Shown piece by piece: positions 1 to 7,457 of a stretch of DNA of 51,367 nt. The position numbers and the translations under genes were made by a program. Under the pieces are notes generated by a model, which was not told where the DNA came from, did no database searches, and worked only from the letters and a program-made list of their open reading frames with translations. Each line of letters starts with the position of its first letter. Position 1 is the first letter of the stretch. The stretch comes from Clostridium sp. (GTDB taxonomy: Bacteria > Bacteroidota > Bacteroidia > Bacteroidales > Bacteroidaceae), in contig JAMPGY010000018.1 of the NCBI GenBank assembly GCA_023663705.1, forward strand, positions 1 to 51,367. The letters are read 5' to 3'.

Positions 1-55
1 GAACCGGTATCGGGTGGTTCGAAACTGAGGAGGCACACATGCAGGCCAAATACAG
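1..55 (+). repeat. terminal inverted repeat, left copy (55 bp)
   Basis: Bases 1-55 are identical to the reverse complement of 51313-51367. The identity stops exactly at base 55 on both sides. No other copy was noticed in the window. See the right copy and the findings for interpretation. Confidence 0.95.
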
Positions 56-113
56 ACTGAAATGTAGGAGGCTGTCTAATAAGTTTAGGCGGCCTTCTTC
101 TATTACTGGATAA
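3..113 (+). CDS. partial 3' end of an unrecognised ORF, possibly a transposase tail
   Basis: An open frame enters from the left edge and stops at 111-113, giving 36 residues (TGIGWFETEEAHMQAKYR, then a basic CRRLSNKFRR stretch). I do not recognise the sequence as a standard IS3 orfB C-terminus, although its place directly before an IS3-type terminal repeat suggests that role. The reading frame may also be a chance one running through a junction between two repeats, because the shared 55-bp terminal repeat ends in the middle of it. Confidence 0.3.
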   Translation, partial: TGIGWFETEEAHMQAKYRLKCRRLSNKFRRPSSITG

Positions 114-183
114 TGTTTAACCTGTCCAACTTTTTGGGGTCATTTCAGATTGACCAAGCATATATTATATGTTTATCAGCATG

Positions 184-1566
184 TTATCCCATAGTTATTA
201 ATATTTGCCAAGAGCCGTCATTATCCTTGCCTTCGTGTCTCAGAACACCTTTCTTCTGCAAAACGGCAAGGTCGCGCTCTATCGTACGTTGGCTCACCGA
301 CAGTATCTCCGACATTTGACGCCCAGTTATTGTCGGAGACTCTTTGATGAGATTCAGTATTTTCTGTTGACGCTCAGTAATTTTCGTCTCCGACACATCT
401 CCGTCATTATCTCCGACATTTATCATATCGGTGGAGGCAAATATGATAGTCTGAAATTGAGTTGGAGTGGATTTGAAAACAGGTTTCAGTTCATCCCTAT
501 ACCCATCCAATACTTTAGTCTCATTGCAGATGCGTGTGAGTCCACTGCCTCGTTTCTCCATATAGTCAAGCTGAGCCATTACATTAGCGAGTATTGGATT
601 GCGTCTTTCAGAAGAAACGTCTGCGATGTCTAAGTCCTGAATCAGCATACCATTATACATTCCACCTGGAGATGTTACGGTGAGACGGTCATCGTAGATA
701 TCAAGATGCACCTCGCTTCCCATCACCGTATAGTCACGATGAATGAAGTGGTTAACCATAGCCTCGAGAATAGCACGTTCTGCATACTCTGGTTTGTTCT
801 TTCGCCCATCAGGTAACTTTTCCCAGCCTTTCTTTGTATTTGATTTCACAAAGTTCATAGCTTCACGAAGTAGCATAAGGACGTTTCCGGTAAACTCTGC
901 ATCATTAATTGCATCACTCTTTTCCTTTCCAACCCAACGTGTACAGTATAGGCGAGATTGCCATAATGGACAATCATCGGCAAACAATGCGCCTGCATTT
1001 GTAAGGTTACCTGTACTGGTTACCAGTCCGAACGATAATAGATACTTCTTATCCCATTCTTGTTTAGTACGGTCTTTAAAAGCATTCGCTATTATCGTGA
1101 AAGCATAGTCTTCAATCTTATAATTCGTATGAAGGGAATCGTAGGTTTTATTAGAACCTTTCAGTACCAAGCGTACCATTTGCTCTGCCGTGGCAGGAAT
1201 ACTCTCATCACCAACACGAACAAAGGCTATGCGCTGACCATCGCCGACGTAGTAATATGGTGTATAATGCCCGGCATTGACTTTGAACTGCAAGATGCGC
1301 AAGCCATCCATATCATGCGGAATCATTTCCACTTCTGGCAGGGGATCTATGTAATCACGAATCTTACTACTGATAGCTTCGCAAACATGCTGTACATCAT
1401 CAAGCCCTTTGACAATTCCATCATTATCTATACCGAAGAAAAGTGAGCCACCTAAGCCATTGGCGAAAGCACTTACGCTCTTCAGCCAACTCTTAGGTTT
1501 CTTTTCTTCAAGCATCACCTTGAAATCGTATGCTGTACATTCTACTATCAGAGTATTCAAATCCAT
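184..1566 (-). CDS. AlbA_2/Schlafen-domain ATP-binding protein with C-terminal winged helix
   Basis: The product is about 460 residues from the ATG at 1566; 17 further codons are open upstream, but they are AT-rich and unlike the family. The N-terminal ~130 residues are an AlbA_2 (Schlafen AlbA) domain, with SAFANGLGGSLFFGIDNDG and the following R-V-GDES region. The middle and C-terminal part resembles the RecG-related ATP-binding domain (EAMVNHFIHRDYT, NPILANVMAQLDYMEKRGSG). The last ~65 residues form a winged helix (ITGRQMSEILSVSQRTIERD). Proteins of this build are annotated as putative DNA-binding or transcriptional regulators; their biochemical role is mostly unknown. It lies 36 bp from an IS3-type end, in AT-rich DNA, which fits an accessory gene. 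It does not show full RecG helicase motifs. Confidence 0.85.
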   Translation of the reverse strand: MDLNTLIVECTAYDFKVMLEEKKPKSWLKSVSAFANGLGGSLFFGIDNDGIVKGLDDVQHVCEAISSKIRDYIDPLPEVEMIPHDMDGLRILQFKVNAGHYTPYYYVGDGQRIAFVRVGDESIPATAEQMVRLVLKGSNKTYDSLHTNYKIEDYAFTIIANAFKDRTKQEWDKKYLLSFGLVTSTGNLTNAGALFADDCPLWQSRLYCTRWVGKEKSDAINDAEFTGNVLMLLREAMNFVKSNTKKGWEKLPDGRKNKPEYAERAILEAMVNHFIHRDYTVMGSEVHLDIYDDRLTVTSPGGMYNGMLIQDLDIADVSSERRNPILANVMAQLDYMEKRGSGLTRICNETKVLDGYRDELKPVFKSTPTQFQTIIFASTDMINVGDNDGDVSETKITERQQKILNLIKESPTITGRQMSEILSVSQRTIERDLAVLQKKGVLRHEGKDNDGSWQILITMG

Positions 1567-1812
1567 TGTTATGATGACTACTATATTATCAATTAGTAAA
1601 AATATTTCTATCCACAAGCGTAAAGTTACAACTAATTATCCGAAAACCAGCATAAAAGTCTTTGTTTCGTATAGTTCTAAGCATCATTGGTACACTTTTA
1701 ATAGCAAATAGAATAAAAGAGCTCAATTCCATCGCTATATATTCTTCATTTTCAAATTTTATGAGTAATTTTGCATTTGATTTGGGCGCCCTTTTCCAGA
1801 CATTTGAAATAA

Positions 1813-1917
1813 AAGGAGCGTTATACTACTCTTGTAAGTGCTAAGCCTGAGAAACTGAAACACGAAATCAACAAGAATTGGCATGGCAGTTCCCACGTTA
1901 CAGCGTGGGATGCTTAA
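1813..1917 (+). pseudogene. possible relic of a YitT-family C-terminal (DUF2179) domain
   Basis: One frame between stops gives 34 residues, including TTLVSAKPEKLKHEINKN and a closing VTAWDA. This pattern (KPE-x-L-K-H-x-I, then V-T-x-W-D-A) recalls the start of the DUF2179 domain at the end of YitT-type membrane proteins, where a GxYTG motif would follow. Here a TAA comes first. There is no start codon or membrane segment nearby. The match is from memory of the family and short, so it may be chance. Confidence 0.25.
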
Positions 1918-2079
1918 CCATATCTGTTGATTAAAGTTTTCTGGGCCAGCGGACAGGAGCGGTTGGTAGACTAATCGTATAACGCGTTTAACCTGGAGAT
2001 TTCGCTTAATTTTACATTTACAGTTGAATTCTACACAAAGTTTGGCACAACCAACACAGAACCACATCGAGTCATTTGT

Positions 2080-2112
2080 TTTGGACACTATTAGAAAAAA
2101 TACTATATTTGC
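2080..2112 (+). promoter_or_regulatory. Bacteroidetes-type promoter of the candidate small RNA
   Basis: TTTG at 2080-2083 is followed after 20 bases by TATATTTGC at 2104-2112. This matches the Bacteroidetes primary-sigma consensus (-33 TTTG, -7 TAnnTTTG) in both boxes and in spacing. The start point is expected at about 2118-2120. Confidence 0.65.
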
Positions 2113-2118
2113 ATGTTA

Positions 2119-2222
2119 AATTTTATCCACCATTAATAACTGGACGGAACCAAGTAAACACTCCGGACAGAGTCCGACAATAATCACAATGGAGGCACCT
2201 CGAAAGCAGGTGCATCTTTTTT
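2119..2222 (+). ncRNA. candidate intergenic small RNA (~105 nt)
   Basis: The span lies between a consensus promoter (2080-2112) and an intrinsic terminator (2195-2222). It has no open frame worth calling; the only ATG frame (from 2190) gives 17 residues and runs through the terminator. Inside, CGGAC and GTCCG around 2164-2176 can form a small stem with an AGA loop, and the 3' stem GCACCT/AGGTGC carries a 7-nt loop. It is not tRNA, tmRNA or a riboswitch that I recognise. The start site is inferred from the promoter. It could also be a leader whose gene was lost. Confidence 0.5.
2195..2222 (+). terminator. intrinsic terminator of the candidate small RNA
   Basis: GCACCT (2195-2200) pairs with AGGTGC (2208-2213) around the loop CGAAAGC. 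It is followed by ATCTTTTTT (2214-2222). Confidence 0.7.
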
Positions 2223-2282
2223 ATCTCTATGAGCAGACTTAGATTCGCCGTCCCTGTATAATCTGGAAATGTGTTACTGCTA

Positions 2283-2314
2283 CCCTAAAAACGTATAACC
2301 ATCCGTTTTTTGGG
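2283..2314 (-). terminator. hairpin at the end of the polysaccharide operon
   Basis: CCCTAAAAACG (2283-2293) pairs with CGTTTTTTGGG (2304-2314), ten pairs with one U-U mismatch and a 10-nt loop. It starts 10 bases after the GT14 stop codon, where a terminator of the minus-strand operon is expected. The U-rich part lies inside the stem on both strands, so it may act in both directions. Confidence 0.55.
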
Positions 2315-2323
2315 GCATATAGA

Positions 2324-3253
2324 TCAAAAATAAGTGCCTCCACGTTCAATATCTATTCGGTCCATTAAAGAATCCGAGATTCCAGATTCCATTTTACGCG
2401 CAAACATCATTCCACTCTCTTTCAATTCATCATAATCACGCTCTGTAAATACTTGAATAGATTGTCCATAATTAAAGTACGTAATAGCAGACAAATATTT
2501 AAGTCCTTTATAAACTCCTTTTTCTTCTATTGCATGCTCTTTATATGGCGAATTAAAAATTATTGTTGCCAGCATCAACTCATCCGGAGCGTAGGTAAAA
2601 CGAAAATAATCAGTCAATCGTTTCTCCTCCCTTATCATTTTGTAAAGATACTTTGCACATTCAAATGTGATACACATATATGCCGATGATTGCCATACAT
2701 CCCACTTAGAATTAATTTTCAACGGCTTAGGACTTATCTGCAATATTCTCATTAATACCCGCAGGCTCCAAACCCATAGTCTCTTCATGTCGTGAGGCAA
2801 ATTAATATCACGCCCAAAATGATAGTAAGCTATTTTAGATGTTATTTTATCCGGTTGATTGCCTCTACAAATATTAAGTCCCTTGATATACTGTTTCAAT
2901 GGATGCGATTCAAGTTCCTCACTAATTTCTTCATTACTCCATAATGGATAATCCTGCCCCGTTAGAATAAAAACACGCTTGAAATCTATTTCAGACTGAA
3001 TACACGATTTTAAAAGCTCTATTTAATATTTAACCTGAGTCCATCCACCCCAATGGATTCTATACCTTGCCTGGGTAAAAGCGACATGGTATTTTCTCCA
3101 CTCAATATCAGCAAAATAAGAAGAGAAGTCTTCCTCATTGGCTCTTTTATCCACATGGATATAAAAGTAAGATTCTTCGGAAAACAATGCTCGAACCATC
3201 CGATACAATAGTTTCGGATCTTTATGGACCGATATTAAATATGCAATTTTCAT
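2324..3253 (-). pseudogene. GT14-type (core-2/I-branching) glycosyltransferase interrupted by one in-frame stop
   Basis: Translated straight through, this is a 309-codon gene of the beta-1,6-N-acetylglucosaminyltransferase type (GT14). The N-terminus MKIAYLISVHKDP and the segments YFYIHVDKRA, RYRIHWGGWTQVKY, VFILTGQDYPLW and FRFTYAPDE are in order in one frame. A single TAA at 3023-3025 replaces codon 77; the surrounding sequence (VKY-stop-IELLKS) suggests a CAA glutamine changed by one base. No frameshift is present. The downstream 2324-2898 part lacks the N-terminal half of the fold, and the upstream part is only 76 residues, so neither is likely to work alone. It is the last gene of the polysaccharide operon, 28 bp after wzy. 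Without it one sugar or branch of the repeat unit would be missing, unless the stop is a sequencing error or a strain-level mixture. Confidence 0.85.
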
Positions 3254-3281
3254 ATCATTAACTGACTAATATTATTATACA

Positions 3282-4457
3282 TCACATAATGACTGGAGGT
3301 TTTAAATCATACAAGTCCTCCTGCCAAAAAAATATAAACTCGGCCGTATTCTCTGACATCCTATATATAATGGCAAGAAAACGTAAGCCGACCAACGATA
3401 AAAGCCCTACCTGCCAATATTTATATTCTAATTCATCCCGCTTCTGATACAGAAATAAAAGAGTCAATGCCAACCATATAAATTCAATACCGAAAAAATA
3501 GTAATTTATTCTCTGCAACAAGTTTGATGAAAAAAATAATAAGCGATACAGCACCCCAATGAAATAAATATCGTATAGACGATTATATGCTCGTATGTTG
3601 AACCAAGCTTTTACCTGGCTGCTAAGATATACCAATGCCACAGTAATGGCCAAATTGATAAAATATCCCAATCCGAGTTTCTCGCCGACGTTGTTACTAA
3701 ACAACCCTGTATCCTTATTGAAATTATCTATATAAAAGTCGTAATTCAGAAATACAGCATATTGCCCCCACCTACTAATCACATACTGAACAAGAAAATC
3801 ACCATATGAAAGTATACCAGCCAATAACATCAAAACAAGTTGGAGTTTTCTGTGTGAAAAAAACTCCCGTTCAATGAATATAAAAGGTAGGAGTAGAAAC
3901 AACACTACAGCCGAACGATGAAAACACGATGCCAATAACAGGAGCAATATATATAACCAACATTGTCGTTTATTCAGAAACAAAAAGGCACATGCCATAA
4001 TCGAAACGGCTATCTGTTGTCTCAAACCATTCATCATGGTTAGCCATACTCCACCAATCATAATTGAAAAGACAAGAAAGGGATAAACCGAAACATGCCT
4101 TCTGAACATTAAGAACAAAGGAAACATCTGCAATAAACAAACAAATCCGAAAAAAAAGGTATAATGCAGATTTAAACGAGAGAATAGTCCTAACAACCAT
4201 GCGAAGCCATATTCCATATTTTCAGGGTCGAACAATTCGCTTGAAGACAGTTTTGTCAGTCGGATGTAAGACAAATGATCCTGTCCCACTCCATATCGCA
4301 TACCAAAGATTAAAGAAAACAACAAAACCGCATATAACACAAAACGATATCCATGAATCGGCAAAACAGTTCCTAAGGGGTATGTCCTATAATGCCAAGT
4401 GCATAAGAACATAAACAGGAACAACCCTGTATATACAACTATCGTCTGGAGTAACAT
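3282..4457 (-). CDS. EpsG-family polysaccharide polymerase (Wzy-type)
   Basis: A 391-residue protein with about ten hydrophobic segments and the EpsG-family signature MRYGVGQDHLSY at residues 53-64. Such proteins polymerise lipid-linked repeat units at the outer face of the inner membrane in Wzx/Wzy pathways. Its place between a GT2 gene (one base after that gene's stop) and a GT14 gene, in an operon with a flippase and a Wzc, supports this. Sequence is AT-rich like its neighbours. Specificity cannot be read. Confidence 0.85.
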   Translation of the reverse strand: MLLQTIVVYTGLFLFMFLCTWHYRTYPLGTVLPIHGYRFVLYAVLLFSLIFGMRYGVGQDHLSYIRLTKLSSSELFDPENMEYGFAWLLGLFSRLNLHYTFFFGFVCLLQMFPLFLMFRRHVSVYPFLVFSIMIGGVWLTMMNGLRQQIAVSIMACAFLFLNKRQCWLYILLLLLASCFHRSAVVLFLLLPFIFIEREFFSHRKLQLVLMLLAGILSYGDFLVQYVISRWGQYAVFLNYDFYIDNFNKDTGLFSNNVGEKLGLGYFINLAITVALVYLSSQVKAWFNIRAYNRLYDIYFIGVLYRLLFFSSNLLQRINYYFFGIEFIWLALTLLFLYQKRDELEYKYWQVGLLSLVGLRFLAIIYRMSENTAEFIFFWQEDLYDLKPPVIM

Positions 4458-4458
4458 T

Positions 4459-5424
4459 TTATAATCTCCTATATTTCATCAAATTATAAATATGCAGGCA
4501 CTGTTTTGGAAACAAGCGAAACAGAAATCCTTCCAAGCGGTATTTCAAAGTCTTACTTTCACAAAGATATTTAAACAGAAACCTATTTTTAAGCAAAACC
4601 TCAACCAGCTTTTTTTGATCGTCTTGACTATATAAGCGGTTAGGATACATTGCATTATTTATTAGTATGCAGATGTATTCATTGAATGCCACACGTATTG
4701 ATTCCGTCAATGTATTATTGCATACAGACAGTGTCTTGGCAATTTCGACAAGATCGAAAGATCTCTTTGAATTGACTGTTCGTGTTATTGAATTGGGATT
4801 TTGGAAAACATGATATACCAATACATTAAGCGTAAGAACCGACCTTGCAGCCCAAAAGGCACGTGGTGTAAACTCACAATCCTCATGCAAAACATGTGGC
4901 ATGAAAAACAATTTGTTTTCCTCCAGAAAACTTCTTTTATAAAGATTGGACGTGGCACACACATAACCAATATTTGTGGTCCAGACATACGCACCCCTTC
5001 CTACCGTTTCATGTTCATGCTCATAGCTTGTGCGCATACGGATATTCGTACCATCTGTATTACACGCATTAAACCTTACCATTTCCGGATTATCATGAGA
5101 AACAACAGCGTCAGCTAAAATAGACAAACAATTCTCTTCAATCCAATCATCCGCATCCAAAAACAATATATAATCGCCTTGTGCTATCCTCATGCCTGCA
5201 TTACGAGCCATACTCAATCCCTGATTATCTTGCGTTATATAAGAAATATTAGGCGACCAATGACAGACCCGTGTAATGACATCTTGTGTAAAATCCGAAG
5301 AACCATCATTGACAATGATTAATTCATAATTATCACATAGCAAGTCTTGTTTAAGACAGCTTCTGACACATCTTTCTAAAAAAGAGGCCGCATTATATGC
5401 CGGTATGATGACAGATAAAAACAT
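4459..5424 (-). CDS. family 2 glycosyltransferase
   Basis: A 321-residue GT-A fold transferase. The start MFLSVIIPAYN, the nucleotide-binding VNDGSSD (38-44) and the metal-binding DAD (90-92, within LFLDADDW) are all in place, as is the conserved GLSMARNAG (69-77). It adds one sugar of the repeat unit to the lipid-linked intermediate at the cytoplasmic face of the membrane. The C-terminal ~100 residues are less conserved and probably set acceptor choice. It lies 4 bp after the GT32-like gene and 1 bp before wzy, so all are co-transcribed. Confidence 0.92.
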   Translation of the reverse strand: MFLSVIIPAYNAASFLERCVRSCLKQDLLCDNYELIIVNDGSSDFTQDVITRVCHWSPNISYITQDNQGLSMARNAGMRIAQGDYILFLDADDWIEENCLSILADAVVSHDNPEMVRFNACNTDGTNIRMRTSYEHEHETVGRGAYVWTTNIGYVCATSNLYKRSFLEENKLFFMPHVLHEDCEFTPRAFWAARSVLTLNVLVYHVFQNPNSITRTVNSKRSFDLVEIAKTLSVCNNTLTESIRVAFNEYICILINNAMYPNRLYSQDDQKKLVEVLLKNRFLFKYLCESKTLKYRLEGFLFRLFPKQCLHIYNLMKYRRL

Positions 5425-5428
5425 GTAT

Positions 5429-6163
5429 TTATTTCAATAGTTTTTTTATAGAAACCACAAATGATGTAATACGACCTCCCAATAAGTGAGAACTCATATA
5501 AACAAAACGTTCATATGGAGTTTGCCAGCTTGCGGCAAAGTGGTGTATTGTTTTCGTGTTAGCTGTAAGTAATCTCATTCGGCCTTTAGTATCCTTGGGA
5601 CAAAACACCTCTGCCGGATATATTGTTATGTCATTAAAACATTGTAAATTCCCCGTATTTTGTGCACCTGCAGACAATAATATATCAGTGGTATAACTGA
5701 CCACTGTAGTCGTATTGACCGACTTCCCGTCCGGCAATAAAAAACGTCTGTCCTTATAAGACTCCAACATGGATCTTAGAAACACATGATGAGGTTCGAA
5801 TCCTAATCCTAATCCGGGAGCCACCATCAAACCGGGGTGATCTGACAATTCATTTGCCAAAAAGTTTCCTTTAGAAACAATCTCATCCAGCGATGCTATG
5901 ACCTCTACGTCCGTATCAAAATACAAACCTCCATATTTTTCCAACACCCAAAAACGGACATAATCAGTTACAAACGCATAGCGATGGGCGGCATAAGCCT
6001 CCTGCACATACTGCACACTGGATGAAATATCGAATGTATCCTCATTCCACAAACGTATTTCATAGTCTGGAAGAAATTTCTGCCATGATGCAATGCACTT
6101 TTTAGCCAAGGACGGCAATGGAGAGTGACCAAACCAACAACAATGCAATATCTTCGGAATCAT
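5429..6163 (-). CDS. GT32-like (DXD sugar-binding) glycosyltransferase
   Basis: A 244-residue protein starting MIPKILHCCWFG with the Gly_transf_sug pattern: LPDYEIRLWNED (31-42) and, at 67-85, DYVRFWVLEKYGGLYFDTD, which carries the DXD metal and sugar-nucleotide site (83-85). A conserved HH...W (IHHFAASW) follows near the end. This family contains OCH1-like and capsular mannosyl-, galactosyl- or hexosaminyltransferases. The ATG overlaps the flippase stop by four bases, so translation is probably coupled. Donor and acceptor are not predictable from sequence. Confidence 0.9.
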   Translation of the reverse strand: MIPKILHCCWFGHSPLPSLAKKCIASWQKFLPDYEIRLWNEDTFDISSSVQYVQEAYAAHRYAFVTDYVRFWVLEKYGGLYFDTDVEVIASLDEIVSKGNFLANELSDHPGLMVAPGLGLGFEPHHVFLRSMLESYKDRRFLLPDGKSVNTTTVVSYTTDILLSAGAQNTGNLQCFNDITIYPAEVFCPKDTKGRMRLLTANTKTIHHFAASWQTPYERFVYMSSHLLGGRITSFVVSIKKLLK

Positions 6164-7446
6164 AGTTTCTTCATTCTAACATATGTATTTACGGCCAGAC
6201 AAAAAGTAAAAACCATATATGCACACAAATTTGCATAGGCCAAGCCATTTTCATTTTTCAACTCAGACACCCAATAATATGAAAACAATACAATGGACAC
6301 GCCCAGTATGATATTGCAGAGCAACACTTTCATCGGCATCCCTAACGCAAAAAAGAATGTTCCCATCACATTGGTAAGCGACATTAAGACTGCCGTCAAG
6401 GACAGTATAAACAATGGTGTGGAATTGGAATATGTATTTCCATACAACTGCATAATAAAGTCTTTCATCAAGAACACAAGACCTGAAAAGCAAACTGTTA
6501 CAGCTACATTAATCAATAAATTGAATTTCAGAACCTTCTTTATATCATCTTTATGAGATGCACCAGCTAATATAGGTAGAAGCACCGATGCAACCATAGA
6601 AGGTATGAATAAAATCTGAGTTCTCCATTGATCTGCCACATCAAACACCGCCAATGCCTCATAACCGGCTTTCTGCGTCAAATAGGTTTTGGACCACCAT
6701 AAGGCTGGCATACAAACTAATGAAGTTAAAGCAACAGGTAGACTGTACGTCCGAATAACCTTAAAATCATTCCGACTGAGCTGACGTATCGCATTTAATA
6801 TTTCCATCTTAGAATATGTAATATGCCGCCTTATCCGTAAAGCATTAAATATCAATACAGAAAAATATGTCATGCCAAATCCGCCTATTGTGCCTATTGT
6901 GCCTCCACAATACGCTCCCAATGACAAGAATACCATTTCACATACCCCCATAAGCAAATTAGCCATAGCTATGCCCTTAAAATCCTCAAAACCGGCCAAT
7001 ACGCCTTGTTGGGCCCCATTAATAATACAACACAACAGTATTAAACCGGACAGTCTCAACTCTCCGGACAGTGTCCCATCGTGCATACTATATTCGGCCA
7101 ACCACGGAGCGCTTACAACAACACATACACAAGCTACAATGCCAACACCCCACGCAAATGAATTTGACACCAAATACATTTTAAATGCCTCTAAAAAGTT
7201 TTCTTTGCGATATTGCGAAATAAACTTAGCTGCTGTAGCCCCCATCCCCAAACCCAACAAAGATGCAAAAGTTTGAATTGTAGTACGAACCAAACCAACA
7301 CGGCCATATTCATATTGAGTCAAAAGATGAGTTATAACAAACGTAGACAGCAAGACAAGGCACTTCGACAATACCGATCCTGTCAACGACCAAAAAGAGC
7401 CGCTAACCAACCGCTTCACGATTGTCTGCTGGTTATCCGTTCCCAT
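6160..7446 (-). CDS. oligosaccharide flippase (Wzx-type)
   Basis: A 428-residue membrane protein with about 12 hydrophobic segments, beginning with the typical SGSFWSLTGSVLSKCLVLLS and an early TQYEYGRVGL turn, as in the polysaccharide transporter (PST/RfbX, MOP) superfamily. It is expected to flip undecaprenyl-linked repeat units across the inner membrane before Wzy joins them. It lies directly after the wzc gene (11 bp) and overlaps the GT32-like gene by four bases. Confidence 0.9.
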   Translation of the reverse strand: MGTDNQQTIVKRLVSGSFWSLTGSVLSKCLVLLSTFVITHLLTQYEYGRVGLVRTTIQTFASLLGLGMGATAAKFISQYRKENFLEAFKMYLVSNSFAWGVGIVACVCVVVSAPWLAEYSMHDGTLSGELRLSGLILLCCIINGAQQGVLAGFEDFKGIAMANLLMGVCEMVFLSLGAYCGGTIGTIGGFGMTYFSVLIFNALRIRRHITYSKMEILNAIRQLSRNDFKVIRTYSLPVALTSLVCMPALWWSKTYLTQKAGYEALAVFDVADQWRTQILFIPSMVASVLLPILAGASHKDDIKKVLKFNLLINVAVTVCFSGLVFLMKDFIMQLYGNTYSNSTPLFILSLTAVLMSLTNVMGTFFFALGMPMKVLLCNIILGVSIVLFSYYWVSELKNENGLAYANLCAYMVFTFCLAVNTYVRMKKL

Positions 7447-7457
7447 CTAAAACTATT

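Larger units (their letters stand above)
1..147 (+). mobile_element. 3' remnant of an IS3-family insertion sequence
   Basis: The stretch at 123-147 reads like the right terminal inverted repeat of an IS3/IS150-group element. Its reverse complement starts TGAAATGACCCC and continues AAAAAGTTGGACA, the typical outer end of this family, and it ends in the usual TCA. A reading frame stops at 111-113, ten bases before the repeat, which is the usual spacing of orfB to the right end. The body of the element lies outside the window, so the family call rests on the terminus only. The first 55 bases are also repeated inverted at the other end of the window. Confidence 0.55.
1567..2323. other. 757-bp intergenic region without an intact gene
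   Basis: The stretch is AT-rich and separates the AlbA_2 gene from the polysaccharide operon. It contains a Bacteroidetes-type -7 element (TAATTTTGC, 1766-1774) without a clear -33 partner, a short hairpin (CCCACG at about 1893 pairing with CGTGGG), a possible YitT-family relic (1813-1917), a complete promoter-terminator unit (2080-2222), and a terminator-like hairpin next to the GT14 stop. The 109-codon minus-strand frame at 1759-2088 looks like chance. Confidence 0.6.

Noticed and set aside
1759-2088. 109-codon minus-strand frame in the left intergenic region
   Set aside because: No family resemblance, no promoter, and a composition like non-coding DNA. It overlaps the more sensible relic frame on the other strand.
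2190-2243. 17-residue peptide frame at the end of the candidate small RNA
   Set aside because: It runs through the terminator stem and U-tract and ends beyond the expected transcript, so translation is improbable.
3023-3025. Programmed stop-codon readthrough or recoding in the GT14 gene
   Set aside because: The codon is TAA, the strongest stop, and no stimulatory structure or recoding signal is seen next to it. A simple nonsense mutation explains it.
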